This document shows positions 1 to 7,810 of a DNA stretch of 64,000 bases, piece after piece; the stretch's first letter is position 1, and the number at the start of each line of letters is the position of its first letter. This DNA is from Akkermansia muciniphila (GTDB taxonomy: Bacteria; Verrucomicrobiota; Verrucomicrobiia; Opitutales; Opitutaceae), in NCBI GenBank assembly GCA_945888375.1, contig CAMCZZ010000005.1, positions 110,241-174,240 on the forward strand, written 5' to 3'. The notes beneath the pieces are model-generated. The model saw only the letters and a program-made list of their open reading frames with translations. It was not told the origin of the DNA and ran no database searches. The position numbers and the translations under genes are program-made.

Positions 1-952
1 CTACGTCGCCGTGACCGAGGGCGACAAGGTCGCCTCCGAGATCAAGTTCGGCTTCGAGGTCAACGGCTACGGTGTAGGCGACCTCGTCGCCCAGGTGAAC
101 GCCATCTCCGACAAGACCGTCACCGGCCTCTGCGCCGACTACGAGAAACTCTACGCCGTCTCCGCCGAGTTGAAAAAGGGCGGCAAACGCCACGAGGAGT
201 TGCGCTACAGCGCGCGTCTCGAGCTGGGTCTTTCCGCGTTTTTGGAGAGCATCGGCGCCAAGGGTTACACCGATACCTTTGAGGATCTCCACGGTCTCCG
301 CCAGCTCCCCGGCATGGCCACCCAGCGCCTCATGGCGGCGGGCTACGGCTTCGGCGGCGAAGGCGATTGGAAGACGGCCGCGCTCGTCCGTGCGATGAAA
401 GTCATGGGCGACGGCCTGCCCGGCGGCACCTCTTTCATGGAGGACTACACCTATCACCTCGCGCCCGGCGGACACCAGGTGCTCGGCTCGCACATGTTGG
501 AAATTTGCCCGACCATCGCGGCCGGCAAGCCCAGGGTCGAGGTCCACCCGCTCGGTATCGGCGGCAAGGAAGATCCGGTGCGCTTCGTGTTCGACGCCCC
601 CACCGGCGAGGCGCTGAACGCCTCCCTCGTGCATCTCGGCAACCGCTTCCGTCTGCTCATCAACGAAGTCGTGGCGGTCAAGGTGCCCAAGATGCCCAAG
701 CTGCCCGTCGCCCGTGCCGTCTGGGAGTGCAAGCCCGACTTCAAGACCGCCTGCCAGTCCTGGATCCTCGCCGGCGGCGCCCACCACACCGGTTACAGCT
801 ACTCCGTCACGAGCGAGATGCTCGAGGATTTCGCGACCATCGCCGGTATCGAGACCGTGCATATCAATGCCGATACCCGCCTCGCCCAGCTCAAGCAGGA
901 CTTACGCAACAACGAGGTCTATTACCATCTAGAAAACGGCTTCCGCGCCTGA
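1..952 (+). CDS. araA: L-arabinose isomerase, C-terminal part (5' end outside window)
   Basis: Converts L-arabinose to L-ribulose in the cytoplasm, the first step of arabinose catabolism. About 316 residues are present; the family is about 500 long, so roughly the first 185 residues lie left of the window. The frame is open from base 2 ([12 protein letters not shown]), and the GTG at 11 is an internal valine. Recognisable family blocks are [52 protein letters not shown] and [10 protein letters not shown], which carry the Glu and His residues expected to bind the catalytic Mn2+. The next gene is araD, so this is a catabolic pair; araB is not in the window and may lie upstream. Confidence 0.95.
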   Translation, partial: YVAVTEGDKVASEIKFGFEVNGYGVGDLVAQVNAISDKTVTGLCADYEKLYAVSAELKKGGKRHEELRYSARLELGLSAFLESIGAKGYTDTFEDLHGLRQLPGMATQRLMAAGYGFGGEGDWKTAALVRAMKVMGDGLPGGTSFMEDYTYHLAPGGHQVLGSHMLEICPTIAAGKPRVEVHPLGIGGKEDPVRFVFDAPTGEALNASLVHLGNRFRLLINEVVAVKVPKMPKLPVARAVWECKPDFKTACQSWILAGGAHHTGYSYSVTSEMLEDFATIAGIETVHINADTRLAQLKQDLRNNEVYYHLENGFRA

Positions 953-957
953 TGTTT

Positions 958-1054
958 TAACCACGGAGGACACGGAGATCACGGAGTGGAATACCGAGAC
1001 CAAGGTGTCCGGCTCTGCTCCGACTCTCCGTGTCCTCCGTGCTCTCCGTGGTTA
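958..1054. repeat. Intergenic long hairpin with 9-nt-periodic arms (element A)
   Basis: The left arm (958-986) reads TAACCACGGAG then two further NNCACGGAG units. The right arm (1026-1054) is its near-perfect reverse complement. Each arm is three copies of a nonamer NNCACGGAG in which only the first two or three bases vary, so pairing works in several registers. The element fills the araA-araD gap and ends 17 nt before the araD ATG. Similar elements with other nonamers lie at 13730-13805 and 57366-57483. Confidence 0.8.
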
Positions 1055-1071
1055 GACAATCCGACCTTCCT

Positions 1072-1776
1072 ATGCTCGAATCTCTTAAAGCCGAAGCCTA
1101 CGAGGCCAACATCGCCCTACCGCGCCATGGCCTCATCAATCTCACCTTTGGCAATGCCTCCGCCATTGACCGCGCCGCCGGGGTTTTCGCGATCAAGCCC
1201 TCTGGCGTCGCCTACGCCGATCTGAAACCGGCCGACATGGTCCTCATCGATCTCGACGGCAAACAGGTCGAGGGCTCGCTGCGTCCCTCTTCCGACACTC
1301 CCACGCACCGGCGCCTGTTTCTCGCCTTCCCCGAGATCGGTGGAGTGGTTCATACCCATTCTTCGCACGCCACCGCCTTCGCCCAGGCCGGGCGGGCCAT
1401 CCCGATTTTCGGCACCACCCACGCCGACTACTTCGCCGGCAACGTGCCCGTGACGCGCAAGATGACCCCGGCCGAGATCGGTGGCGGAGCCTATGAGTGG
1501 GAAACGGGTAATGTCATCGTGGAGCTGTTCACCGGGCGCGCCCTCGACCCGGCCGATTATCCAGCCGTGCTGGTCAACCGCCATGCTCCCTTCACCTGGG
1601 GCAAATCGGTCGCCAAGGCGGTCGAGGTGGCCGTCGCCACCGAGTGTATCGCGCATCTGGCGTTGATGTCACTCGCCCTCGAACCCGCGTTGCCGGCCAT
1701 CGAGCCGGAGCTCCTGAACAAGCACTTCAAACGCAAGCACGGCCCGGGCGCGTATTACGGTCAGGGAAATTGTTGA
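1072..1776 (+). CDS. araD: L-ribulose-5-phosphate 4-epimerase
   Basis: Interconverts L-ribulose-5-phosphate and D-xylulose-5-phosphate, feeding arabinose into the pentose phosphate pathway. The 234-residue class II aldolase/epimerase has the substrate loop GNASA, the phosphate-binding IKPSG and SSDTPTH blocks, zinc ligands in VHTHSSH (about residues 94-100) and a further His in NRHAPFTWG. The C-terminus KHFKRKHGPGAYYGQ is typical of AraD. ATG 1072 was chosen because MLESLKAEAYEANIALPRHGL aligns with the usual AraD N-terminus; an in-frame GTG at 1030 lies inside the preceding hairpin. No Shine-Dalgarno is visible. It follows araA by 119 nt. Confidence 0.95.
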   Translation: MLESLKAEAYEANIALPRHGLINLTFGNASAIDRAAGVFAIKPSGVAYADLKPADMVLIDLDGKQVEGSLRPSSDTPTHRRLFLAFPEIGGVVHTHSSHATAFAQAGRAIPIFGTTHADYFAGNVPVTRKMTPAEIGGGAYEWETGNVIVELFTGRALDPADYPAVLVNRHAPFTWGKSVAKAVEVAVATECIAHLALMSLALEPALPAIEPELLNKHFKRKHGPGAYYGQGNC

Positions 1777-1819
1777 ACGGGGATTTGCCAAACGCCCCGC
1801 GGCCGTTTTCGTAGGTGGC

Positions 1820-1969
1820 GTGATCTGGTTTCTTCTTATCCCAGTCTTGCTGGTCGTCGCCGTATTCTGGTTTGGCCGGAGGCATATCGCCATCCGCCGG
1901 CCCAACTGCTGCGGCAAAGGCTGCGGTTGCCTATTTCCGGTGAAGTTGCCGGAAAAGAAACCGGAGTAA
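1820..1969 (+). CDS. Small Cys-rich single-pass membrane protein
   Basis: A 49-residue reading frame from GTG 1820. About 20 hydrophobic residues (IWFLLIPVLLVVAVFWF) are followed by a basic stop-transfer segment (GRRHIAIRR) and a Cys-rich tail (CCGKGCGC), ending in KLPEKKPE. The layout resembles the small membrane proteins with CxCG-type tails often seen near metal transport genes, but I cannot assign a function. It lies 43 nt after araD and ends 17 nt before the convergent hydrolase gene. The start is uncertain because AGGTGG is too close to the GTG to be a normal ribosome site. Confidence 0.5.
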   Translation: MIWFLLIPVLLVVAVFWFGRRHIAIRRPNCCGKGCGCLFPVKLPEKKPE

Positions 1970-1986
1970 GCGTCCGGCCGCCTCGC

Positions 1987-2727
1987 TCAGCCCAGGCGGC
2001 GGCGGAAAAGATCGAGGGCCTGCCCGAGTAACTGGCGGGAGAGCTCCGCGTCGTAGCGCAGGCCTTCGTCGCGCAGGAAGGCGTGGGCGGCATTGACCTC
2101 GTGCCAGGTGAAATGCACCCGGGCGGCGGCGAGGGTCTGGCGGATCAGGTCGCGGCCCTCGGCCGGCACGTGGGGGTCTTGGCGGCCGAGGATCATCATC
2201 ACTTCACCCCGGATCTCGCCAGCGCGGGCGAGGGAGTCATCGTTCTGGCCGGCGCCGAGGCCGCGTTTGTGCAAATCGGTTGGGTAGAAGCAGGCGGTCG
2301 CGCCGACGCCTTCCAGCAGCGCGGCGCGGAAGGCGAGGTGGCCCCCGATGCAGGGGCCAAAGGCGCCGACCCGGCCGTTGCCGGCGGGATGGTTGCGGAG
2401 ATAGGCGAGCAGGGCGCGGTTGTCGTCATCATAGCCTTGGAGCGCTTTGGTGGTTTTCAGCCGGTTGCCGGTCTCCGAGCCGGCGGCGTCATAGCCGAGC
2501 ACGGTGCCGGCCGGCAGGTGCTCGTGGTAGATTTCCGGCAAGGCGACGATGAAGCCGTGGCCGGCAAGAAAGGCGGCGGTCCGGCGGATCGGGCCCGTCA
2601 GCTGGAAAATTTCCGAATGGAAAATCAGCCCGGGGTGGCGGCCGTCGCCTTCGGGCCGCAGCACGAGGGTGCGCATGGGGCCGGAGGGGGTGGGGAGATC
2701 GATGCTTTCGGGTTCGCGAAGGGTCAT
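1987..2727 (-). CDS. Dienelactone hydrolase family protein
   Basis: Predicted cytosolic alpha/beta hydrolase of 246 residues. The nucleophile sits in the elbow GPCIGG (about residue 123), as in dienelactone hydrolases, which use Cys rather than Ser. A downstream Asp (GRQDPHVP) and His (NAAHAFLRD) complete the triad. The N-terminus shows the family layout PGLIFHSEIFQLTGPIR with the early Glu of the DLH fold. Start ATG 2727 was chosen over longer upstream readings because homology-like sequence begins at MTLREPESIDLP. The natural substrate is unknown; many relatives are general carboxylesterases. Head-to-head with the cyclase gene. Confidence 0.85.
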   Translation of the reverse strand: MTLREPESIDLPTPSGPMRTLVLRPEGDGRHPGLIFHSEIFQLTGPIRRTAAFLAGHGFIVALPEIYHEHLPAGTVLGYDAAGSETGNRLKTTKALQGYDDDNRALLAYLRNHPAGNGRVGAFGPCIGGHLAFRAALLEGVGATACFYPTDLHKRGLGAGQNDDSLARAGEIRGEVMMILGRQDPHVPAEGRDLIRQTLAAARVHFTWHEVNAAHAFLRDEGLRYDAELSRQLLGQALDLFRRRLG

Positions 2728-2820
2728 GGGAGAGAGGCTGAGTTTTCGGGATCGGGACGAAGTGGCAATCCCGGCGCCTCGGCGGTTGCCTAGCGCGAGG
2801 CGGGCGGGCAAGCGTTGCGC

Positions 2821-5094
2821 ATGAGCAAAACCCAAACTCGCCGGCATCTTCGCTCCAGCCTCTGGCTCTATTTTAGCCTGATCACCTTTTCCCTCGTTTG
2901 GTTCCTGCTCGATCAGGCTGGTGTGCTCCGCCCGCTGGAGAACCTTTCCGTCAACGCCCGCTTCAAGGTCCGCGGTTCCCTGCCCGCGCCGTTGAAACTG
3001 GTCTACGTGGACATCGACACCTCGTCGCTCAACGACCTGGGCAACTTCCCCTGGGACCGGGCGATTTTTAAGGAGGTCTGCGAGATGCTGGTCGAGCAAG
3101 GCAAGGTGAAGGCCATCGGGATCGATGTCGTTTTTTCCTCCGCCGGCGTGCCCAACCTCACGGACATGAGCCGTTTCGAGGCCGGGCAGACCGCCTTTGG
3201 GACCTATCTTTTTGACCAACCCCCGGTCGTCTTGGCCGCCAGTTACGCCAGCGGGTCCCAAGTGGCCGCCGATGGCAGCATCGAGGCTCGCAGTCTCCCG
3301 CTGGTGAGGGATCCCGCCAGCCGGCGGAATCGACCGGAAGTGCCCGAGTGGCCCCTCGGCCAGATGGTGTTTACCCCGCCCTTGGTCGGGTTGATCGATA
3401 CGCTCGATGGCGACACCCGCCGGGTGCCCCTTTATGCCTCGGCCGAGGAGCGGCCCTACTACCAGATCTCGCTGGAGTTGGCCCGGCTCTACTTCGGGGT
3501 GGAGCCGGATGGCCTCCGGGTGGCTCCGGATAAAATCGAGCTGGTCCGGCCGGACGGGACGCTCGCGCAGACCATCCCGTTGATCCAAGGCCAGATGCTC
3601 GATATCAACTGGTTCTCGCCCTGGCTCGACACCGGTAATCCCCGCTTTCCCATCGTCGGAATCTACGGCGTGGCCCTGGCGCTAAAGTCGCAGGATCCCG
3701 AGGAGCAAAAGATCGGCGCGGAGGCCTTGGCCGGGCTAGCGGAGACGCTTCGGGATGCGATCGTCCTGATCGGCCCGGTGGATCCGCTAATGCAGGATCT
3801 GGCGCCCACGCCCTTCGATCGCATACCCGTGCCCAAGGTCGGCGTGCATGGCAATCTGGTGAAGACGATCGTCTCCGGCCGTTTCCTGAAGAGTCCGCCG
3901 CCTTGGGTCCTGCCTCTGCTAATCCTGGGTCTCAACGGATTGGTGGTGGGGCTGGCCTTGTCGGCCGAAGGGCGGCGCGGAGCCTGGCTCCGGTTGCTGG
4001 CGGGCGGATTATTTGCGGGCTACGTGGCGACTGCCTTCGCGGTCTTCAGCTGGTTTGACTGGGTGCTACCCCTGGTGGCTCCGCTGGGCGCGGCCACCTC
4101 CACCATTTTTGTCGTCGGCGCGGCCCAGCTGGTGTTGGCGCAGAAACAGAAGAGTCGCATCAAGGGGCTTTTCGGCGCTTATCTCGCGCCTTCCCTCGTT
4201 AGCCAAATGGTCGATTCCGGGCAGGAGCCAAAGCTCGGTGGGGTGGAGGAGGAGATCACCGCCTACTTTAGCGACATCCAATCGTTCTCCGCCTTCGCCG
4301 AGGTGCTTTCGCCGAATCAGCTGGTCGAGTTGATGAATGAATACCTCACCGCCTGCACCGATATCGTGCAGGGGGAAGGAGGCACCTTGGATAAATACAT
4401 CGGTGACGCCGTGGTGGCGATGTATGGCGCCCCGCTTGCCCTGCCGGGGCATGCCCACCGCGCGTGCGTATCGGCCCTGCGGGTGGACAAACGTTGCGCG
4501 GAGCTAAGGGAGAAGTGGCGTGCCGAGATCCCGCAGAAAAACTGGCCCGATCTCGTCACCCGCATGCGCACCCGCGTCGGTCTCAACTCCGGCCGCGCGG
4601 TGGTGGGTAATATGGGCAGCGTCTCGCGCTTCAGCTACACCATGATGGGCGACACCGTGAACCTCGCCGCGCGCATGGAGTCCGGCGCGAAGAGCTGGGG
4701 CGTTTACACCATGTGCGCCGATCCCACCCGGGTCGCCTGCCAAGCGGTGGATGGCGGCGAAGTGATTTTCCGTTCGCTCGGTCGCATCGTAGTCAAGGGG
4801 CGGAAGACCGCCGTGCCCATCCATGAACTGGTCTGCCTCAAGGGGGACGTGACCGACCGCACGCGGGAGGCGATCGCCACTTTCGAAGCCGGCTTGGAGC
4901 GTTATTATCAACAGGACTGGGAGGGTGCCCTGGCGAAGTTCGAGGCCAGCGCGGCGCTCGAGCCCCGCCAGCCGGACCCGGCCGCCGGCTTGGAGAGCAA
5001 TCCCTCCCGAGTTTACCAGCGCATCGTCGCGGAGCTTCGCGCCGCTCCGCCCGGACCGGGCTGGGACGGCGCTTATGTGATGCGCGAGAAGTGA
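2821..5094 (+). CDS. CHASE2-domain class III adenylate cyclase
   Basis: Membrane sensor making cyclic AMP. In its 757 residues, an N-terminal TM helix (about 13-34) is followed by a large periplasmic CHASE2 domain (about 40-350; VYVDIDTSSLNDLG and GIDVVFSSAG are typical). A cluster of TM helices (about 360-440) and a cytoplasmic catalytic domain (about 470-660) complete it. Metal-binding Asp residues lie in YFSDIQSFS and YIGDAVVAMYG, and the Lys of LDKYIGD is the adenine-selecting position. MMGDTVNLAARME carries the transition-state Asn and Arg. The last 80 residues look helical and TPR-like. ATG 2821 was chosen over an in-frame TTG two codons upstream. Confidence 0.93.
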   Translation: MSKTQTRRHLRSSLWLYFSLITFSLVWFLLDQAGVLRPLENLSVNARFKVRGSLPAPLKLVYVDIDTSSLNDLGNFPWDRAIFKEVCEMLVEQGKVKAIGIDVVFSSAGVPNLTDMSRFEAGQTAFGTYLFDQPPVVLAASYASGSQVAADGSIEARSLPLVRDPASRRNRPEVPEWPLGQMVFTPPLVGLIDTLDGDTRRVPLYASAEERPYYQISLELARLYFGVEPDGLRVAPDKIELVRPDGTLAQTIPLIQGQMLDINWFSPWLDTGNPRFPIVGIYGVALALKSQDPEEQKIGAEALAGLAETLRDAIVLIGPVDPLMQDLAPTPFDRIPVPKVGVHGNLVKTIVSGRFLKSPPPWVLPLLILGLNGLVVGLALSAEGRRGAWLRLLAGGLFAGYVATAFAVFSWFDWVLPLVAPLGAATSTIFVVGAAQLVLAQKQKSRIKGLFGAYLAPSLVSQMVDSGQEPKLGGVEEEITAYFSDIQSFSAFAEVLSPNQLVELMNEYLTACTDIVQGEGGTLDKYIGDAVVAMYGAPLALPGHAHRACVSALRVDKRCAELREKWRAEIPQKNWPDLVTRMRTRVGLNSGRAVVGNMGSVSRFSYTMMGDTVNLAARMESGAKSWGVYTMCADPTRVACQAVDGGEVIFRSLGRIVVKGRKTAVPIHELVCLKGDVTDRTREAIATFEAGLERYYQQDWEGALAKFEASAALEPRQPDPAAGLESNPSRVYQRIVAELRAAPPGPGWDGAYVMREK

Positions 5095-5104
5095 TTTCCC
5101 GTCG

Positions 5105-6163
5105 TCAGGCGCGGGTCGAATAGAGCGCGACCAGCGCGGCGCCGATGGACTGTGAAAGCTCGCCGAGGGTGGCGGGCACGATGCGCAACCGCTCTCGCTG
5201 GGCGGGGAAGAAATAGGGCTCGGCCGCCCGGCGGATGCCGTCGAGGTAGCGCTGGCGAAACTCCGGGGTGGTGCTCTCGGGATCGATCAGGCCGCCGCCG
5301 ATCACCACGATGCCCGGGTCGAGGGCCATGGCGAGGTTGGCCACGTGGAGCCCGAGGGCACGCGCCTGGGTATCGAAAATCTCCAGCGCCAGCGCGTCGC
5401 CCTTCTGGGCCCGGCCGCGGAGGGAGAGGGCCTTGTGTTTGGGGGTATCGGCGGAGGCGCCGAGTTCGTGGCCGGCATGGCGGGGCAGGAAAAAATCGAG
5501 GTATTGGGGCAGGCCGGAGATGGTGGAGTAGGCCTCAATGCACCCCCAGTCGCGCCCGCAACCGCAGCGAAAGGCCGGCGCTTTTTCCAGGCCGCTGCCG
5601 AGCAAGTGCAACGGCACCGGCATGTGGCCGGCCTCCATGCCGGCGAACTGGTCGCCGGTCAGGGGCAGGCCGCGTGCGTCGATGTAGGCCGCTCCCAGCC
5701 CGGAACCGGGGGCCAGTAGCAGCACGGTGGCCTTGGTGTCGCCGCGCACCCGCGAGGCTTCACCCACGCCGCCGAAGTCGCCGTCGTTGCCCGAGCGGAG
5801 CGGGATGGGACGGCCGGCCGCCGTGGCCAGGGCAGCGGCATAGTCGGCATGAAAATCCCAGCCGACGAAACTCTCCGGCAGGTTGGCCGACTTGGCCAGC
5901 ACGCCGTAGCGCTGATAAGGGCCGGGCAACGCGAGGCCGGCGGCGGCGACGCGATCCCACGACAGACCGTTGTCCTTGAGAAAACCCTCGGCGCCCTCGA
6001 TCCAGCCCGCGACCACGGCGGCGGTGCCGAGCTGGGAATTGGTCGAACTCTGGCGGAGTTGACGCGAAATCGGCTCGCCGTCGGCGAAGACGCCGCCGGT
6101 TTTGGAGGTGGTGGCGCCGGAGTCGGTGCCGAGGTAAACGTCGCGGAGGGTGGCGGTGGACAT
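5105..6163 (-). CDS. ROK family sugar kinase
   Basis: ATP-dependent hexose kinase of the ROK family, 352 residues, cytoplasmic. The phosphate loop YLGTDSGATTSKTG replaces the usual DxGGT/DxGAT. The catalytic Asp lies in SGNDGDFGGVGE and the ATP-binding glycine block is LAPGSGLGAAYID. A zinc motif, AGHMPV plus CGCGRDWGCIEAYST, supplies the His/Cys ligands of ROK proteins. No helix-turn-helix precedes it, so it is a kinase rather than a ROK repressor. The substrate (glucose or another hexose) cannot be told from sequence. The start at 6163 gives MSTATLRDVYLG; the leader is pyrimidine-rich. Probably co-transcribed with the upstream ychJ-like gene (40 nt gap). Confidence 0.9.
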   Translation of the reverse strand: MSTATLRDVYLGTDSGATTSKTGGVFADGEPISRQLRQSSTNSQLGTAAVVAGWIEGAEGFLKDNGLSWDRVAAAGLALPGPYQRYGVLAKSANLPESFVGWDFHADYAAALATAAGRPIPLRSGNDGDFGGVGEASRVRGDTKATVLLLAPGSGLGAAYIDARGLPLTGDQFAGMEAGHMPVPLHLLGSGLEKAPAFRCGCGRDWGCIEAYSTISGLPQYLDFFLPRHAGHELGASADTPKHKALSLRGRAQKGDALALEIFDTQARALGLHVANLAMALDPGIVVIGGGLIDPESTTPEFRQRYLDGIRRAAEPYFFPAQRERLRIVPATLGELSQSIGAALVALYSTRA

Positions 6164-6203
6164 GTGAAGAAGGGGGGAGGAAGGGGGAAAGCGGCGCGGA
6201 GGC

Positions 6204-6719
6204 TTAGGCGGCGCCGTGGCACTTTTTGAATTTCTTGCCCGAACCGCACGGGCAGGGGTCGTTGCGACCGACCTTGGGCGATTCGCGGCGGATGGGTTGG
6301 GCGACCGGCACAACCACGCCGGCGTAGACCCACCGGCCCTCCTCGCGGATGAAGCGGGCCTTCTCGACGTGTTTGCGTTCCTCGCCGTTCACGCTGAAGC
6401 GGGCCACGAAATCCACCGTGCCCTCCTGGTCTTCCGGGCCGCCGGCCTCGGTCGCGGTGATATCCAGGCCGAGCCATTGCGCGGACTCAGCCCAGTCGCG
6501 GGCATCCTTCAGGCTGAAATCCGCCCGCTGCTCGGCGGACAGGGAGTTTTCCAAGTGGCGGTAATCGCGCTTCGCGTAGGCGGTGTAGCGCGAGCGCATC
6601 AGCGCGGCGGCGGTGGGCGCGGGGGCACCGGCGAGGATGGGGCCGCAGCAATCGGCGTGGGCGAGCCCGGAGCCGCAGGGGCAGGTTTCGGATGTGGGGG
6701 CGGAGGCGGAAGTCGACAT
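6204..6719 (-). CDS. YchJ-family protein with N- and C-terminal SEC-C motifs
   Basis: A 171-residue protein. A SEC-C zinc motif at the N-terminus ([15 protein letters not shown], about 14-28) and a second at the C-terminus ([16 protein letters not shown], last 18 residues) flank an NTF2-like YchJ middle domain ([36 protein letters not shown]). The layout matches E. coli YchJ, whose biochemical role is not settled. The C-terminal SEC-C is nearly identical to those of SecA, so binding to SecB or the ribosome is possible. ATG 6719 is the first Met compatible with the SEC-C start; an upstream in-frame extension is low-complexity and rejected. Confidence 0.88.
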   Translation of the reverse strand: MSTSASAPTSETCPCGSGLAHADCCGPILAGAPAPTAAALMRSRYTAYAKRDYRHLENSLSAEQRADFSLKDARDWAESAQWLGLDITATEAGGPEDQEGTVDFVARFSVNGEERKHVEKARFIREEGRWVYAGVVVPVAQPIRRESPKVGRNDPCPCGSGKKFKKCHGAA

Positions 6720-6867
6720 GAAGAGCTCATGCCGGCGGGCCGGACGGGCGGCGGCAAGAGCGGAAACGCGGGCGGCGGGTGCGGTTTCGAGTTGAAAGCG
6801 CGCCCGGCTTGCGCGGCACTCCCCTCTTCTCGGTTCAGGAAACAAACCACTTCAACCCATCCCCACC

Positions 6868-7176
6868 ATGGCCGGCGTCGGAAAACTGCTCAAACAAGCC
6901 CAGAAAATGCAGCGCTCGATCGAGACGCTCCAAGCCCAGCTGGCGGCCCGCGAATTTGATTTCTCGCGCGGCGGCGGCGCGGTCCAGGTGAAGGTCAATG
7001 GCGCCGGCCAGTTCGTCGCCCTGAAGATCGACGCCGAGTTTCTGAAGGAGGACGCCGCGACGGTGTCGTCCGAGATTCTCGCGCTGGTCCAGGAGGCGGC
7101 GGCCGCATCGAAGAAGTTCAACGAAGAGGAGATGCAGAAGGTCACCTCCGCCTTCCAGATGCCCGGCATGTTCTGA
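6868..7176 (+). CDS. ybaB: YbaB/EbfC nucleoid-associated protein
   Basis: 102-residue DNA-binding protein of the YbaB/EbfC family, which forms dimers and bends or coats DNA. The N-terminal helix with KLLKQAQKMQRSIETLQAQL, the beta core GGGAVQVKVNGAGQFVALKID and a C-terminal helix followed by a Met-rich end (FQMPGMF) are standard. It sits 37 nt upstream of recR, the conserved ybaB-recR order seen in many bacteria, which supports the call. The ATG is preceded by CCCATCCCCACC, with no Shine-Dalgarno. Confidence 0.95.
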   Translation: MAGVGKLLKQAQKMQRSIETLQAQLAAREFDFSRGGGAVQVKVNGAGQFVALKIDAEFLKEDAATVSSEILALVQEAAAASKKFNEEEMQKVTSAFQMPGMF

Positions 7177-7213
7177 GGCCGGCCGCGCGCGCCGCGCCCG
7201 ACCCGTCCGTCCC

Positions 7214-7810
7214 GTGACGCCCGCCTTCGAGCAGCTTCAGCAGGCCCTCAAACGTCTGCCCGGCGTCGGCTATCGCTCGGCGGAGCGCATGGCTCTCCAT
7301 CTTTTGGTGGAAAAACCCGAGCGCCTGCGCGACCTCGTCGGTGCGCTGGAGGCGGCGTCCCGGGCGGTGCGGCGTTGCGCACGCTGCGGCAACCTTGCTG
7401 AGGGCGAGGCCTGTGCGGTCTGCGCCGATCCCCGCCGAGATGGTGCGGTGGTCTGCGTGGTCGAGCACGTCCCGGATCTCGTCGCGATCGAGCGTTCCGG
7501 CGCCTACCGAGGCAGTTATCACGTCCTCCACGGCCGGCTTTCCCCGATTAATTCCATCGGTCCGGGCGAATTAAACTGGTCCGCGCTGCTGGGTCGTCTC
7601 GAGGCCGGCGAGATACGGGAACTCATCCTCGCGCTGGGCAATGACGTCGAGGGGGAGGCGACCTGTCACTTTATCCAGCAACACCTGCCGCCGGGCGGTG
7701 CGGTCAAGGTGTCGCGCATCGGCTTCGGGCTGCCGAGCGGCGGCGGCGTGCTCTACGCCGATGCGGTAACGCTGCGCAGTGCCCTGGAGGGGCGGCGGGA
7801 ATACGCGTGA
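7214..7810 (+). CDS. recR: Recombination mediator RecR
   Basis: RecFOR pathway protein that helps load RecA on gapped DNA. 198 residues, the usual size. It has an N-terminal helix-hairpin-helix (LKRLPGVGYRSAERMALHLL), a zinc finger (CARCGNLAEGEACAVC, about 57-72), a Toprim domain (VVCVVEHVPDLVAIERSGAYRG; Walker-like LILALGNDVEGEATC) and the C-terminal signature RIGFGLPSGGGVLYAD. The start is GTG 7214. Its stop overlaps the exosortase GTG start by 3 nt (GTGA), so the two are translationally coupled. Confidence 0.97.
   Translation: MTPAFEQLQQALKRLPGVGYRSAERMALHLLVEKPERLRDLVGALEAASRAVRRCARCGNLAEGEACAVCADPRRDGAVVCVVEHVPDLVAIERSGAYRGSYHVLHGRLSPINSIGPGELNWSALLGRLEAGEIRELILALGNDVEGEATCHFIQQHLPPGGAVKVSRIGFGLPSGGGVLYADAVTLRSALEGRREYA

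Noticed and set aside
2728..3588. Upstream extension of the dienelactone hydrolase frame over the cyclase gene
   Set aside because: The extension is antisense to the CHASE2 coding sequence and low-complexity; the hydrolase fold begins at 2727.
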